Shown here piece by piece: positions 46,181-59,200 of a DNA stretch of 64,000 nt (its first letter is position 1; every line of letters begins with the position of its first letter). Source of the stretch: Eremophila alpestris peregrina (Eukaryota; Chordata; Aves; Passeriformes; Alaudidae). The stretch lies in assembly GCA_009792885.1 (NCBI GenBank), contig WMCF01000025.1, forward strand, positions 2,795,150 through 2,859,149. Direction: 5' to 3'. The notes beneath the pieces were generated by a model, which saw nothing but the letters and a program-made list of their open reading frames with translations, ran no database searches and was not told where the DNA came from. The position numbers and the translations under genes were made by a program.

Positions 46181-48118
46181 CATGGTTCCATAGTCATTCA
46201 CAGCTGCTGCTTTCGCCTACTTGCTGTGCTTCTTAGCTGAGGAGGAATGTTCTTCCAAACCAGGGTGAGGTTAGAATAAGTGCAGGACTTCACAACCTGT
46301 ACCTTAGAACAGCTGCTGCTCTACTTAGGCTTGTTCTGATCTGCAGTTGGAGGCTAATTAGGAATGTCCTTGCAAGATGAACTTTTACGTGGCATTCTTA
46401 AGACATTTTCTGTAAAGGTGTTGTACTCTTTATGGACTAGAGCATTACAGAATTACCAGTACTTTTCTGTGCTGTTTCTAAATGATTCTTAAATTCATAT
46501 CTGTGTTTTTGAGCAAGTAGTTGGATTTTTCAGAAGTGCTGAGCATCTGCCAGTCTGTTATGGCTCCAATGCTTACTCAGGGAAGTGAACATTTTAGCTT
46601 CATATCTCTCTCTTAGTTTTGACATAATTCAGTTCAATTTCTTATGGTGGTATTGGTAGAAGACTAATAAATGAAAAATTCACTTAGGTTTTGTGCTGAG
46701 GAATAAAAATATTCCTGCTGATTTTTCACAACAGTGATCTGTAAGGTTTAGATAATGAAAAGTATTCTTCACAGAGGTAGTGTTTAGGCAATGTGATTTA
46801 GCTGAAAGTATTTGTGTGTGCATGTAAACTCTGAGAATTATACAAGATTATACAGGAGAGTCTAAAAACAAAAGGCTAAATTCTGCTCTGGAGACAAGAC
46901 AAAACACAGAACCTTATGTGTTCCCTGACTCCTAGCTGATTTTGGGGAGACAGAATGATAGAGGAGAAAGTACATAAACCTGAGATAATATGTATGTGGG
47001 GATTATGTTTGCAGTTCTTATAAACTCACCTTCTTTCTTCAGTACAAAAATTAGCCTCGCAGTTTTAGATGTATTTCAGTGTTACTTTCGCTTTTTTTCC
47101 ATACACGTTGAAACAAGAATAAGTTCAATAAGTCAAAAGAATGTTGACATATAGACTGTTAGGGTAATAGAAAAGGAAGCACAGATGCCACAGTTCAACC
47201 TAGGAGGAAAAAAATCTTGTTATTTAACTTCAGAAGATGGTGTCTGCTTTTGAAATACTTGACTGCTTAATAGAAAGCAGTGGTTTCTTTTTCAGTTTTT
47301 TACCCTTGGTGATATGAAATGAATTATACACATTGAAATATAAATTCCTACCATAATAGCATTTTTAAAGCTGGAATTATCATTCAAGTCTTGACAAAGA
47401 GATTCAAAAAAGAAATTTCAAACCTATTAACTTACTAGAAAAATTAAATAGTGGGACCTTGACATTTCTATGTGATGTCCCCAGTCTTTATTTAGGCAGA
47501 TATATTTTATTAGCATATTGAGTTCTGTTTAAATTATAACAGATGCCTGCTATGTCTTGGTACTTTTGATTTATATACCCTGAGGTCTGGTTTGCTTTAA
47601 CCTCTTTGCAAATAAGCAGGCTGCCATAACTGAGTGAACTCTTGCCACTTGTTTCATGTTACATGAAGTGTAATGGTTGAATTTGAAATGCCATCTCTAC
47701 CTTTTGACTTCATTCAGTGTTGTCAAGACTAATACGCAGATAAACCATACAAATAAGAAACTTGTAACTATAGTGTCAAGTGGTGTTCTGCATCCTCTAT
47801 GCCAGGCTTCATTCTGTATGCCAATACCCAGCAGCCATGTGAAGTCACTGAGTTTTGGTTGAATGGGAGTGCAGAATGGAGGTTTTGTAGTCCAGAAGAA
47901 TTTGCCAAACTTCTTTGTATTTGTGCTCTAGTCTTTTCAGCAAAAATAACACTGAGCGAATAGATAATGAAATTACAGTGACCTATGGGACTACTTTACA
48001 ATCAGTGCATGCCCTAGAGTATTGCTTTGTAACATCTGTTTTATACTAAATGTTGGTGTTCAAGTGAGCCTTGTTAGTATTTGACAGTGACAGACAATGA
48101 TATTTATAAAACTGTTGC

Positions 48119-48124
48119 AATAAA
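48119..48124 (+). terminator. Candidate distal poly(A) signal, FRRS1L
   Basis: AATAAA followed about 20 nt later by the GU-rich sequence TGTGTGGTATGGCTTTT, the usual arrangement of a cleavage site. If used, the 3' UTR would be about 7.6 kb and would include the CR1 fragment. Another AATAAA lies at 49353-49358. Confidence 0.35.
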
Positions 48125-48150
48125 TGCCTTTTTAGTCTAAGTAAATGTGT

Positions 48151-51100
48151 GGTATGGCTTTTATAAAGGGGGAAAAAGTCTCTATGAGGTTAAAGAAGTC
48201 TCTGCTGCTGCCTATATTAACGATTAATTCCTGTGCCATGGTCTTGAATTTATTAGCCTGAATAATTCCATTCAAGTCAATGAGGCTGGTCACATTAGCA
48301 AATTAACAGATGTGAGAAGACTACCTTTTTTTTTCACTATGTGAATCACAATGAAGTTGTAAGTAAATGTTATCATCTCTGTTTTAGCAAAGTATTAACC
48401 ACATTGCCAATTGCTAGAAGTATGTAGAATTTAGAGGTTCCTGTGGTGACCTCTGTGCTATGTTTTTGTAACCAATTTGATACAAATATGATCAAGTTGC
48501 AATACTACAAATTTGGGTGTTCTTTATCTACTGTCACAACTGCCTTGTTCCTTGGCCAGAATGGCTTCTAAAGCAGCCAGAACAGGAGCAAAAGCATTTG
48601 CAGAAAAGAAGAAAATGAAACTACATTAGAAATTGGCAATAGAGAGGAGGAAGTGCCATGATACTCAGCAAACAAAAGCAGCTGTAGAAGTCTTTCAAAC
48701 AGGGATACTTCAATTTTTGATATCTCTCAGGTTTGAGCAGGTATTTTAGCTCCTTACTGATGGACTGGGAAAAAGAGTTGGCTCAGGGCAACAAGAAATG
48801 TATTGCTTTTACACTGTGTGGTTTGTTTGTTGTGTTTATAGCATTATTGCAAGCTTATAGCTGCAGGCTGCAAGAAATGGATCTTGTGCGTGTCAGCTAC
48901 TTGTGCACTGTCCAAGCCATCATGATCAGTAGAGGTATTGCATATACCAAATAGATTTAAGTTATATTCTGTTTGTCTTGCAGTACATGACTGCTGATGG
49001 GTTGGTGAGGAGTTTGTCACAAACCTGATGAATTCCAAACATTCTTTTGTTACTCAGGTCTCTGTACATCCAGCTCTTGTTCTGTGCACACAGCTATCAT
49101 GTGGGATAACCCTGCAAGACAGTGCTTTGGATTTTGTCCATCCACAGGTCCTACTGGTGCTGTTTTGCATGTTTTTTCCAGTGATTGAACATTTTTGTGT
49201 CAGTGGTATTGATTGCTCTGCCTTACAACCATGCATTTTGTTCCCCTTGTTAACTGAACAAGATTGACAGTTTTCTGTGTGAATCATTCAAGCATCACTC
49301 TGCTGATAATTTTGTATACTTTAACTGAGATGTTGAACAAAGTTGTTTCTGCAATAAAGTCAGGTTATAATCACTGGGTGCAATCAGACATGGTGTTCCC
49401 AAGGATTGGTTTTCATTTTATTTTCACCAATATTTTGTAAATGACATTTAATTTGGAGCCTTCTCATCTTAGCAGCTGAGCTGCATAAAAGAATAGTTTT
49501 TTCATTAGCCTGAAATACAAAGGTATATGCAGATGGCCTAAAGATGCAAAATTTAGATCTTAAATCATTAACATTTTATTTTTCTTTGCTTCTGGTACTA
49601 GTGAAATTATAATAGTTTACATTAAGTATTTTTCATTGATCTGAAGATGGTATTACTTTGTTGTTAAACTGAGGTGAATTTATGAAGTGAGATTAACTTC
49701 AACTGAATATTCACAAATGTTCAGTAACACAGGTTAGAACAAATAGTTACTCATGCAGGTATAGTTATTTTCTAAATACACAGGCCAGTGCTGACCCCTT
49801 GTGGCTTAGTTACTGACTTATTTCATCGCTCCATGTGGTTAGTTTGGTTGTAAATAATGACTAAGTTGCAGTTGCTGGCATTGTCAGTCTCCTCTGCTTT
49901 GTGGCCACCTCCGTGCCCAGTATTTTGTTATCATGTGTAAGACAGCTTGGAGCTTTGGTCTGTGTTGACTGCACATCGAGTGAATAAAGAGCTAGGAGTG
50001 TCTCTGACCCATTGAACAGGACTCAAAGGGCATCAGTTCAGAGCACAAAATCATGGGAGCTAGTGCAGAAGCAGACAGAAGTTACAAGTTATTATTATAA
50101 TTAATACCTGATTTTATGCTTCCCTCTACATAGGAGAGCACCAAAGACTCTAAGTACTTATCACATGTACTTTTAGGTCCATATATATTTTCTCCACTGA
50201 TGTAAAAGCATTCCTTTGCTGCCCTCTTCAACCTTGAAGAATTCCTGATAGGAAAAATACAAAGAGACCGTTGTAGAATTTCTGGCAGTATTGGAGCCTG
50301 AGGTGTGCTACTTGTCTTTGACCACAAAAATGCCTAACTCAAATGCATCAGTGCAAGTTGTACCTAAATGGGCATCTAATGTAAAATTACTTACCATTTC
50401 AAATCTTAGCAACTTAACAGCTGGTTTTGTCTATTTGAAATCTGTTGTGGATTTAAGCTTTAGAGGCTGGGGTGTGTCTTGTGAAGATCACACATCCTCC
50501 CTTATCTGTCAAAGAGATTTAGAGATTGTTTTATGACATTTATGGGTCATGTCCCTGTTCTTAAGTGATCCTATTGATGTGATACATGAATTAGAAATCT
50601 TTCTTTTATTGCATTGTTGTTTTTTTCCTCCTTTCTAATGTTTAGTTGTTTATAATGGATAGTGAAAAACATAACTGGAAAGGTCTTAAACAGTAGGGAC
50701 CAGATCCTTGGCTTATGTAAATCACTATTTATAGCTTCACTCAAGTCAAGGAGGTGACATTAACTTCTGTTCCTGCAGAACATGGCTGACTGAGTCTGTT
50801 AAGAAAAATCAAAGGAATAAGGATGTGCTTATGAAGATTTGATTTGCTGGCATCTGTTTAGCTAACAGAAGCTCTCCCCCTGTGTAAGTCTTAATTGACA
50901 CTTGCTAACTGAACTTTAATGCAATGAAGATATTGTAATTATCCATTAGAGTTTGGCTTCTGAACCAAAGAGAGAAGTTCAGGTAAGGATGCATTCTTGT
51001 TACCTACTTCAGCACCCTGCCAGGAGGCAGATCTGTGTGATCAAAGAGCTGTGAGTGACAGTATCAGTTTGAGGTTCAATAAAAGCTTCTCGTATGGACA

Positions 51101-52220
51101 GCTGCTTGTAATGCTTCATCACCATCAGGATCAAAGAAAGTGCCTGTAGGTTTCTAAGCGTTTCCATGGCGTAAAATTAAAGTACTTTGTTGAACCTACA
51201 TGTGATCTATTCAGCAAAAGGAAAACAAGGAGCTGCAGGAGCTCAGAGGAACCCTTACAAGTGGTAACTTCTGTGTAAATGGCAGGAAAGGCATTGCAGA
51301 GACAAGTCAGGACTTCAGTGCCAAACTTCAAAAACTGGCTTGGGCCCAGCTCCACCGACAGATGCAGCCAGCAACATAGTCAGAGGAGGTGTGGAAAAAC
51401 CTCTACTTTTCACCCTTGGTGTTGTGATTGGGATAGGTCTCATCTAGCCATTGTCTTGGTATTCCTCTGCATTTAAAAGTTAGGTATGAATAGGTGTATT
51501 CCCATGTCACAAGTTAAAGAAAATTGACATTTCAGGATAATTACAGCTTTTTAACATCTCCATCATGCAAGAATTGCTCCACTAAAGTCCTCATGGACTC
51601 TAATCTACCATGAAATTACATAAGGTTAAATGTGCATGTAAATTCTAAAAATACAGAAATTATATTATTCTTGAAAAGAAAAAGGAAGATCCCTCTCAGG
51701 GTTTTATGGCAGCATTACCAATAGCTTTAGTTCCTGCTGAAGGGTTGCTTAAGCCATGGAAGGGAAAGCTGTTTGCGAAGCACAGTGCCAGCACTGAGCT
51801 AGTTCAAATGTCATGGATTTCAGCCCTTGTAAAACTTGCTTAGACCAAGTGTATTCATTACAGATGCATTTAGACTGCCTGTAAAATGTTAGCAGTTGTC
51901 TTCATGCCTGGACTCAGGGGTTTGGTGTATGCCAGCTGCAGGAAATTAGCTCCTCTCTAGATTATATGCAAATAGCATTTGATACTACACAGTGTCATAA
52001 ATGTCAGGTCTCAAAAACCAGACGGAAGAACTACTTATTCAGTGGGCCAGAGTGCCAGTAAAAGAGCAGATGCTTCCTTGTTAAATAATTTGTTGCCAGA
52101 ACATGTTCAGACAAGACAAAATCTTCCAGCTGGTCTAACCAGTCTTGCTCTCCACCATGCAGCGACACTCCAAATCTCCGAATTTGTTCCTCTTTCCGAG
52201 ACTAGAGCAGCAGTGGGGAG
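48151..52220. other. Intergenic between FRRS1L and TMEM245, no gene seen
   Basis: AT-rich sequence without a recognised exon, RNA gene or transposon copy. Short open frames only. Confidence 0.5.
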
Positions 52221-52584
52221 CGTGTTCAGAGAAGCAGGACGGGGCTGCTGCTCTGGGATGGGAATGAGGTTGCGTGGAAAGCTGCTGGGCTCTTCCCTGC
52301 TCCAGTCCTTGGCCGCCTTCTTCAGCGACCGTCACGAAGGCGCTGGGCGGGCACCGGGGGGCTCAGGGCCCCCGCACAGCCCCGCAGGTCCTGCCGGGGG
52401 CGGTGCAGAGAGCGCGGCGGCCGCTCTCCCGGAGCAGAACTACCTTTCCCAGCTGGCTTCCCGGCCGGCACCGCCCCTTTCCCGCCGGGCTGGGCGCACG
52501 CCCGGAGCCGCGCGGCGGCGGCACCACAGCCCGGGGCCCGTGAGCGCCCTCGGGCACGATCGCCCTGGCAGCCCCGTGCCCGCC

Positions 52585-53232
52585 ATGGCTGACAGCGCAG
52601 AGCCCGCGGCTCCCGACGCCGCTCCCGCCGCGGCTCCGGACGCGGCTCCCGGCTCCGATCCCGCCGCGGCCCCTCCGGGCTCGCCGGCGCGGGAGCGGCG
52701 GGCGGGCGGCTCCCCCGGCGCGGGCGCGGCCATGCCGCGGCTGCCGCTGGGCGGCCCGGGCGGGGCGGCGGGAATGTCGCTGCCGCGGCTGGAGAAGCCG
52801 ATCAAGCAGGCCTTCTACAACACCGGGGCGCTGCTGTTCGCGGGGCTGTGCTGCGGCGCCGCCGTGCTCGTGTACTTCATCCTGGAGGCGTTCCTGCGGC
52901 CGCTGCTCTGGGCCGTGCTCTGCGGCACCTTCCTGCACCCCTTCAAGACCTCGCTGACGGCGCTGGGGCGGCGCTGGCTCGGCCGCCTGCACCGCTCCCG
53001 CACCCCGGTGCTGCTGGCCGCCCTCCTCCTGCCCATCTGCTTCGCCAACTACGGCGTGGAGGCGCTGGGCGAGCAGGTGCTGCGGCGGCGGCGGCTCCTG
53101 CTGCTGCTGGGCGCCGGGGGCCCGCTGCTCTACGGGCTCTACTGCCTGGGCAGCTCCCTGGGCGTGCAGGTGCTGCTGGCACAGGCCGCCCGCATCATCT
53201 GCCAGGGGCTCGACTACTTCAGCAGCCAGTGG
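52585..53232 (+). CDS. TMEM245: TMEM245 coding exon 1
   Basis: 216 whole codons, ending YFSSQW before the donor gtgagt. The Ala/Pro-rich N-terminus is followed by LEKPIKQAFYNTGALLFAGL, the first hydrophobic segment, then by CGTFLHPFKTSLTALGRRWL and a poly-Leu segment near residues 171-175. The reading frame also stays open upstream of the ATG. Confidence 0.92.
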
Positions 53233-56200
53233 GTGAGTGAGTGCGAGTCTGTGTGTGTGTGTGTGTGTGTGTGTCGGTGTTCCGCGGCATTCCCCGCTTC
53301 GGGAGATGCTGTTAAGTCAGAGGTGATTCAGGCGGGTTCTTGGGCAAACATCGAGGCTTGTTGAGGTCTAAGGTGTGTCTTAAAGTGTTGTGAAATAGCA
53401 GCACGGCTCCGCAAGTGACCCGAAGTGGGGGAAGGCACCTTAAGGTTTTTTTCCTCAGTGTACTGTGTAGGGTTTTCTTTTTCTTCTTAAGAGTTTCAAA
53501 CAGAGCAAACGCAGTTTGCATGTGGAAAAGTAAAGCTGTTTGACTTGCAAATGTTACTGATGATAACAGATCCTGGGAGACTGCTTTTCCCTGTGTTCTG
53601 TTCAGTAGGTAGGATAAGTCAGAACTTCTGGCAGAACTCTTACGCTTTGTTAGTTACAACTGAAAATACAAAAAGCACTACGTAGCAGAAGCAAACGGGT
53701 ATGTGAAAGATCAAAAGATCAGAAAGCTGTACTCTTGTTAAATACTTATGTTCAACTGGCATACTCAGATTTCTTAGTGTCAAAGACTTTTCAAAAGCTG
53801 CTCTATTTTTTAAACAAAGTATGCCCTTTCCCCAGGTAACAGTTTTCCTGAATGGACAGACAGAGAATATTTAGGCAGACTACCTCTAGTGTGAATAGAA
53901 TGGACAGGAGAATGTGTTTAGCCTCTTGAAAGTAAACACTGGAGGAAAAGATTTTCTTGACTTTATTTGGTGCTGGAAGATGTCAGAGGACATGTGTTTC
54001 TGGTCAGTTTTGTCCTCAGAAGTATAATTAGGACTGAGTAGACAGGGATACATTCTCTCTTTATAAAGAGGCAAGATACTACCATGTTTACTTTCAGCTG
54101 AGTAGTGGCAGAGCTAAAGCATGGCCTAGTACTAGTGGGAAGCTTTGATTTGTTGCCACAAAATTCACTCGGTAGGCTTAAGATTTTTTTAAGAACTTTG
54201 CACTGACCTCTTTGTTTTATTTTTAACAAATCTATAATACTGCTGCACTAACTGACCTGGCTGAGTCCAGGTGTTTATAAAAAGTTTGTTAATTAAGCCA
54301 TACTTAACACTATGTAAGGGTACTGAAGGAAGCTGCACTTATTTAAGCCTCTAACTATGGCTGTAATGCACTGCTGGATGTCTGTGCCTGCTCAGTGCAA
54401 CTTTGTTTAGCAGTCTCTGATCCTTCTGGTTGGCACTGGTGTTTCTGGTTTAACACTTGTGTTCATTGACCTGCGGTAGGATTTTAACTGCACAAAACAT
54501 AGTAAGCTCCCAGAACTCTTCAGACTTGAATTTCGTGGGGAGATTTTGGGTTTGTGTCAAGGTAACTAATCCCAGAGTTCCTTAAGCAAACCAGCTGCTT
54601 TCTAAGCAAGCTGTCTGTGTATCTTTTTGGGGCCTTATAGAAGAAAAAAAAATGTGGGCTTTCCTTTGTAAATAACTGCAACTTGGTCTGGCATCATTTG
54701 TACACTTTGCAGTGTTTTTTTAGTCCAGTTTTTTGAATCTTGCAGTTGCTTGATGTGTATTGTCTCAGATCTGTAGCAGGATAATTAAATTTTATCTGTG
54801 CTGCTGAGGAGCCCTGAGCTGGATCAGTTAATAGTGTCAGTTTTAACTTCAGTTAAGCATTTTAAAGCCCTTTAATTGCTGTGTTATATTGCAGGACTCT
54901 ATTTGCATGCATATGTTCTACTTCTTAGCTGCACAGGGATTTGGGTTATTATGAGTTGGTTTGTCCATTGTGTTGTTCTTCTCTGGGCTCTGAATCCTCC
55001 ATGGTTCTTTCTGTATGCACAATTGTCTTCTCCCTTTCTGATTCCCTCTCCTGTACTAGAGAAATGAGTGGATACCTGTCATTAGAATTATGGGGATTTG
55101 GAATAATGATTTGTTATTCTCTAACTAAAGGTATTTTGATGGTATATACTAGGCTGTGATACTGAGAAATTCTCCTCTTAAGTTCTAGATAAAAAGAAAG
55201 TTCTTCAAATGCAGTAATTGCATGTGGCAATGACATGGTAAGGTGTATCTTGGCACCAGTATGTTAAAGGGCTTTCCCGTCTTCAAATCTGGCAAAGCCA
55301 TTGAGTCAAGATTCAGAAGTGCCTCTGTTCCCATCTGTGGCTCTTAAGTCACACCTGCAGTTCAGGAATTTGGGTACCTCCATGACTGGCTTGTTTGATA
55401 GCTGATTGCAAAACACTGCATTTGGAGAACAAGTTAAAGATCATAGGCTAGTCTACGAGCATCGTGTTCCCACAATCTCCTTTTCTTTCCCTTCAGGCTT
55501 TAAAATCTTCAAAGAAGCTTGCTAAAAGATGTAGTTGGCTTCTGAGCCTTAAATTAGAGGTTGATTAAGAATTCCAGATGAGTTCCTTGTTCTGACTCCA
55601 GCCTTGTCTTGGTTATTTGCTGAGTTCTTACGCAGAGGGCCCTGCACAAACAGCAATTTCATATTATAGGGAAGGGGAATGTTTTTCTCTATAGTTTTTT
55701 TCTTGGAAGGGATCGGAGTTTGTCCCATTGTGGACTGAACACAGTCCTACATGCTTTTGGGCTGCAGCAGTTTCACTAGTTTAGCAGGAACCATGCCTGT
55801 GACCAGCGCTGTATCAAAAAACCAAATTCTTTTGTTTTGTGGCAAGCGTTCAAACTACTTTAGGCTGATGTTTTACACTTAGGTTAATATATATCCAATG
55901 CCAGCTATTCATTATATTTTCTTTTTTTTTTTTAAGAAGAATTTACATGCTCACATTTATTTGGAAAATAGATAGTTTGTAGATCCCAGCAGATGGAAAG
56001 AATTATACAGCTGCTCTATGTTGGCTCTGAGGTTCATCTTAGTAAATTACATTTGATGTAATCATAATGAGCAGAATTCTCTGGACTGAACTCTCTGGCC
56101 AGTCTTTCTTCCTTGGTTTGTCACAGGTTATTGGTCAGACTCACAGCTGTGTAGTCACATGTGTCTGTCAGTGTATTTTTATATCTCTGACTGTACTAGG

Positions 56201-59200
56201 TACAACTCCTGTTGTTCTGGGCGTTTCCATGCGGTTAGATCACTTAATCAGTCTTACCCTCACTAGGGTGCTGGGCAGATCTGGAAATGCCATTGGCCAC
56301 CATTGCCATAACTGCTGTATTGGAATATTGTCGCACTACTTGTTACCTGTTTTGGCTAGTGTGCTGTCTGCTTCCCATCAGGGATTCTGTGAAAGACATC
56401 CACCAGGGAAACCTCTGTTTGTGTTGGCACTAAGTGTCAGTAGTCCCCAAGCACCCCTTGCAGACTGAAATTCTCCAAGCAAATGCTTTGGGTCCCATGC
56501 TCTGAGATGTCTGGCTTCATTCAATAGTCCTATTGAATATCACCTGTTTTTTTCTCTTCTAGTAAAGGAAAGGGCACAGTTCTAATTTGTAATGTGCATA
56601 TAATTTCTATTTCTTTGAGGGTTTAGGTGGACTTTTTTTTTCCTTCCCTTTCTTCCCAGAGTGGGCTTGCAGGTTTCTAAAACTTGCCCACATAAAAAAA
56701 AATAAAACAAACCAAAACAAACACCTGTACAAGCTCTTAAGTATTCTTTCTGCTGTTTATAATCCTTTATTAATGTGCTATCCTGGCTTATAAATCATGA
56801 AGCCAAATACTGACTGTAAACACATCTTACCAAAACCACAGATTTTGGTTTGTTTTCACACCTTTGCTTGGTAGAGGTAAACTGTGTAGAGATCACATGT
56901 GGCCTGTTTGAAAACAAGATGGGGAGAAGCAGGGAAAGTCTGGGATGTTGATAGTGTTTTCTTTTCTACAATTGTTTTTCCCTTTCACACCCACCCTCAG
57001 TTTTGGAAGAGCCTGCAGTGAGATACCTTTCTTCCAGAGGCTGAGGAGCTTATTCTGATTTATATGCAGGAACTACAGCCTCGAAGCTGGCACTAGCCTA
57101 AAGCCTAATGGTAAATGCTACATTATATCAGTTCTTTATTGGTGTTTTTATGTATTGGTTGAACACAATGATGCTTTTCCCAGCACCTTTAAAAGGAATG
57201 ATCATTATGGAACTGTCCAGCAAAATTTTAACGGTGCTCTATGTAATAAAAGAAGAAGGTGAAGAAATTGTGTGTATTGAGGAGCCATCTCTTGCAAAAG
57301 TGTTACCATGAAGTGTGTCAGAGGAGTGGTGCTCTGTCTGCAGGGAAAGAATTTAATGTGACCTGGGAAACCTCTTCTCTTTTGCGAGAGAATCTTGATA
57401 CATTTGATTTCTGAATAGTATTTTTATTATGAGTTTCCCATAAGTAGCTTTTGTATTAAGACAGGAAAATTAATTTTGGTTTTGGAAACTGGAGTCAAAA
57501 TGACATTTTCACAGTTTGTCACCTGCCTCTTTATTATCTTTTATATTGTTTAGAAAACCATTTTCAAATGAAGAGGCAGAAACGTTGTGATTTTTTTTGA
57601 AGGCAAACACAGTTTGGTTTTTAACAGTGCGTGTAATGCCTTTTGTTGCTTCATTTTTCAAGTCCAACACTCTTCTGCTCAGCTTTTGTGATAGTTTTAC
57701 GTTTTCCTTGGTCAGTCTGCATCACCACTGAGGAGGGAGATGCAGAAATAGTGACCTGGTGTCATAAGATCACCTCTTTAAACCATCTTCGCTCTGCAGC
57801 GCTATTTTAAAAGTTTGGAAAAGTGCTGTTAATGCTTGGTCAATGTTTTTAATTTTTTTTTATTTTGAGAAAAACTAATGAAAATCTCTGTTTCCAAATG
57901 AAAATTTTGTTTTAAATATTAAAGGGAACAGACAAAGTAGTTTGGCCTTTTTTTGTTTTTGTTGTTCAGAACACTGAGACTGTTAAATAGCAAGCAAATT
58001 GAATTAGATCAGTAGTTCCATCAAACAGTTTTAAATTTAAAGGTCAGTTAAAATCCCCCAAACGAACCAAAACATAAACTAAACTCTGAAAAACCAAGCT
58101 GTATGATTTCCAAGTGGGAAAGAGCAGCCAGGGAAAAAAACATCATTTCAAAATGGCCAGGGGAGAGGGTTCAGCTACAATTATTAAAGGAAGGAGTTCA
58201 TACATTCAGTTTTGTAGGTGCTGACTTGTTAAGAAACAAAAATGTTGGCAGGACATATATCAAAAGAAGTAACTGTTGGTTAATCTTCTCAGTCTTCACT
58301 GTTGTGTTTACTTGTGGGGTGGTCCACAGAATCATGCAGTGTCCTGAGTTGGAAGGATCACTGAAGTCCCACTCCTGGCCCTGCACAGGACCACCCCAAG
58401 AATTACACCATATGCCTGAGAAGGCACATGAAGCAGGTGGGAAATGTGTTTGCTGCTGGATGTTGAGGTGTTGGGGCAACATTCCAAGGGAGACTAAATC
58501 ATTCCAGCAGCTTTATTTCTACAGTGGGAAGCTCTTCTTGCTTATTCCACTTCTGACCTATGTTTCTGTTGCCCTGGTGTTGGTGCCTGTCCTATTTCAG
58601 TAAGTCTGTTCGGCTATAACTGAATTACAGGTAGTTTTTTTATCAGCTTAGGGAGCTTGAGCTGGCAGGGTGAGTGTTGAAGCTGTTGTGCAGAAGAGGT
58701 GGGACTGCCCAGCTGGCAGTAGGAGACAATGAATTGCCACTTCCAGTAGAAGTAAATTATTCAATGTGCTCATCTGCAAAACCTTTCCCTTAGGGGTCAA
58801 CTTGTTGATGGGAAAAAAGGGAGGGAAATGTGTAAAGAATTTACTCTCCAATTAAAATCAGTATAAATATTGTCAAAAGTTGAGTAGTAAGAGCTTGTTC
58901 TTGAAAAATGAGGCCAAACCCAAAAAAAAAAAAAAAAAAAAAAGCTCAGATTTCCAAGTCCTTCAGCTTTAACCGGTAGGGGAAACAAACTTTCAGTGAT
59001 GTTGATGATAGTTCATGCTGATAAGTCCTAGACTTTCCAGTGCTGAAATGTCAAAGAAAAATCATTAAAGCAGATGCTTGAGTTTAACATAAAAGTTTCA
59101 TCTTTGGTGCAATTTTGTCTCCAGTTGGCAATTTAAAGAGAACTGAACCCATAGTTGCCTTAGATGCCTCTAAATCTGCCTCTTAAATTTACCACTTTAA

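Larger units (their letters stand above)
40517..48150 (+). other. FRRS1L 3' UTR and downstream region
   Basis: AT-rich sequence after the FRRS1L stop. It contains a (GT)12 repeat, a CR1 fragment at about 46.0-46.2 kb and several AATAAA hexamers. The true 3' end cannot be fixed from sequence. The first candidate signal is at 41676 and the best-looking late one at 48119. Open frames such as one on the minus strand at 43638-44213 look like chance. Confidence 0.45.
52220..53330 (+). promoter_or_regulatory. TMEM245 CpG island and promoter region
   Basis: Dense CpG from about 330 nt before the start codon through exon 1 and into the first bases of intron 1. It is the likely promoter and 5' UTR. 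No TATA box is apparent. Confidence 0.85.

Noticed and set aside
51008..51028. Second RE1-like sequence starting TTCAGCACC
   Set aside because: Only the left half matches; the right half differs at most positions.
56067..56468. 133-codon open frame in TMEM245 intron 1
   Set aside because: No matching splice sites in phase with TMEM245 and no recognised motif.
58103..58603. 166-codon open frame in TMEM245 intron 1
   Set aside because: Its middle part is translated antisense CR1 repeat, so it is not a gene.
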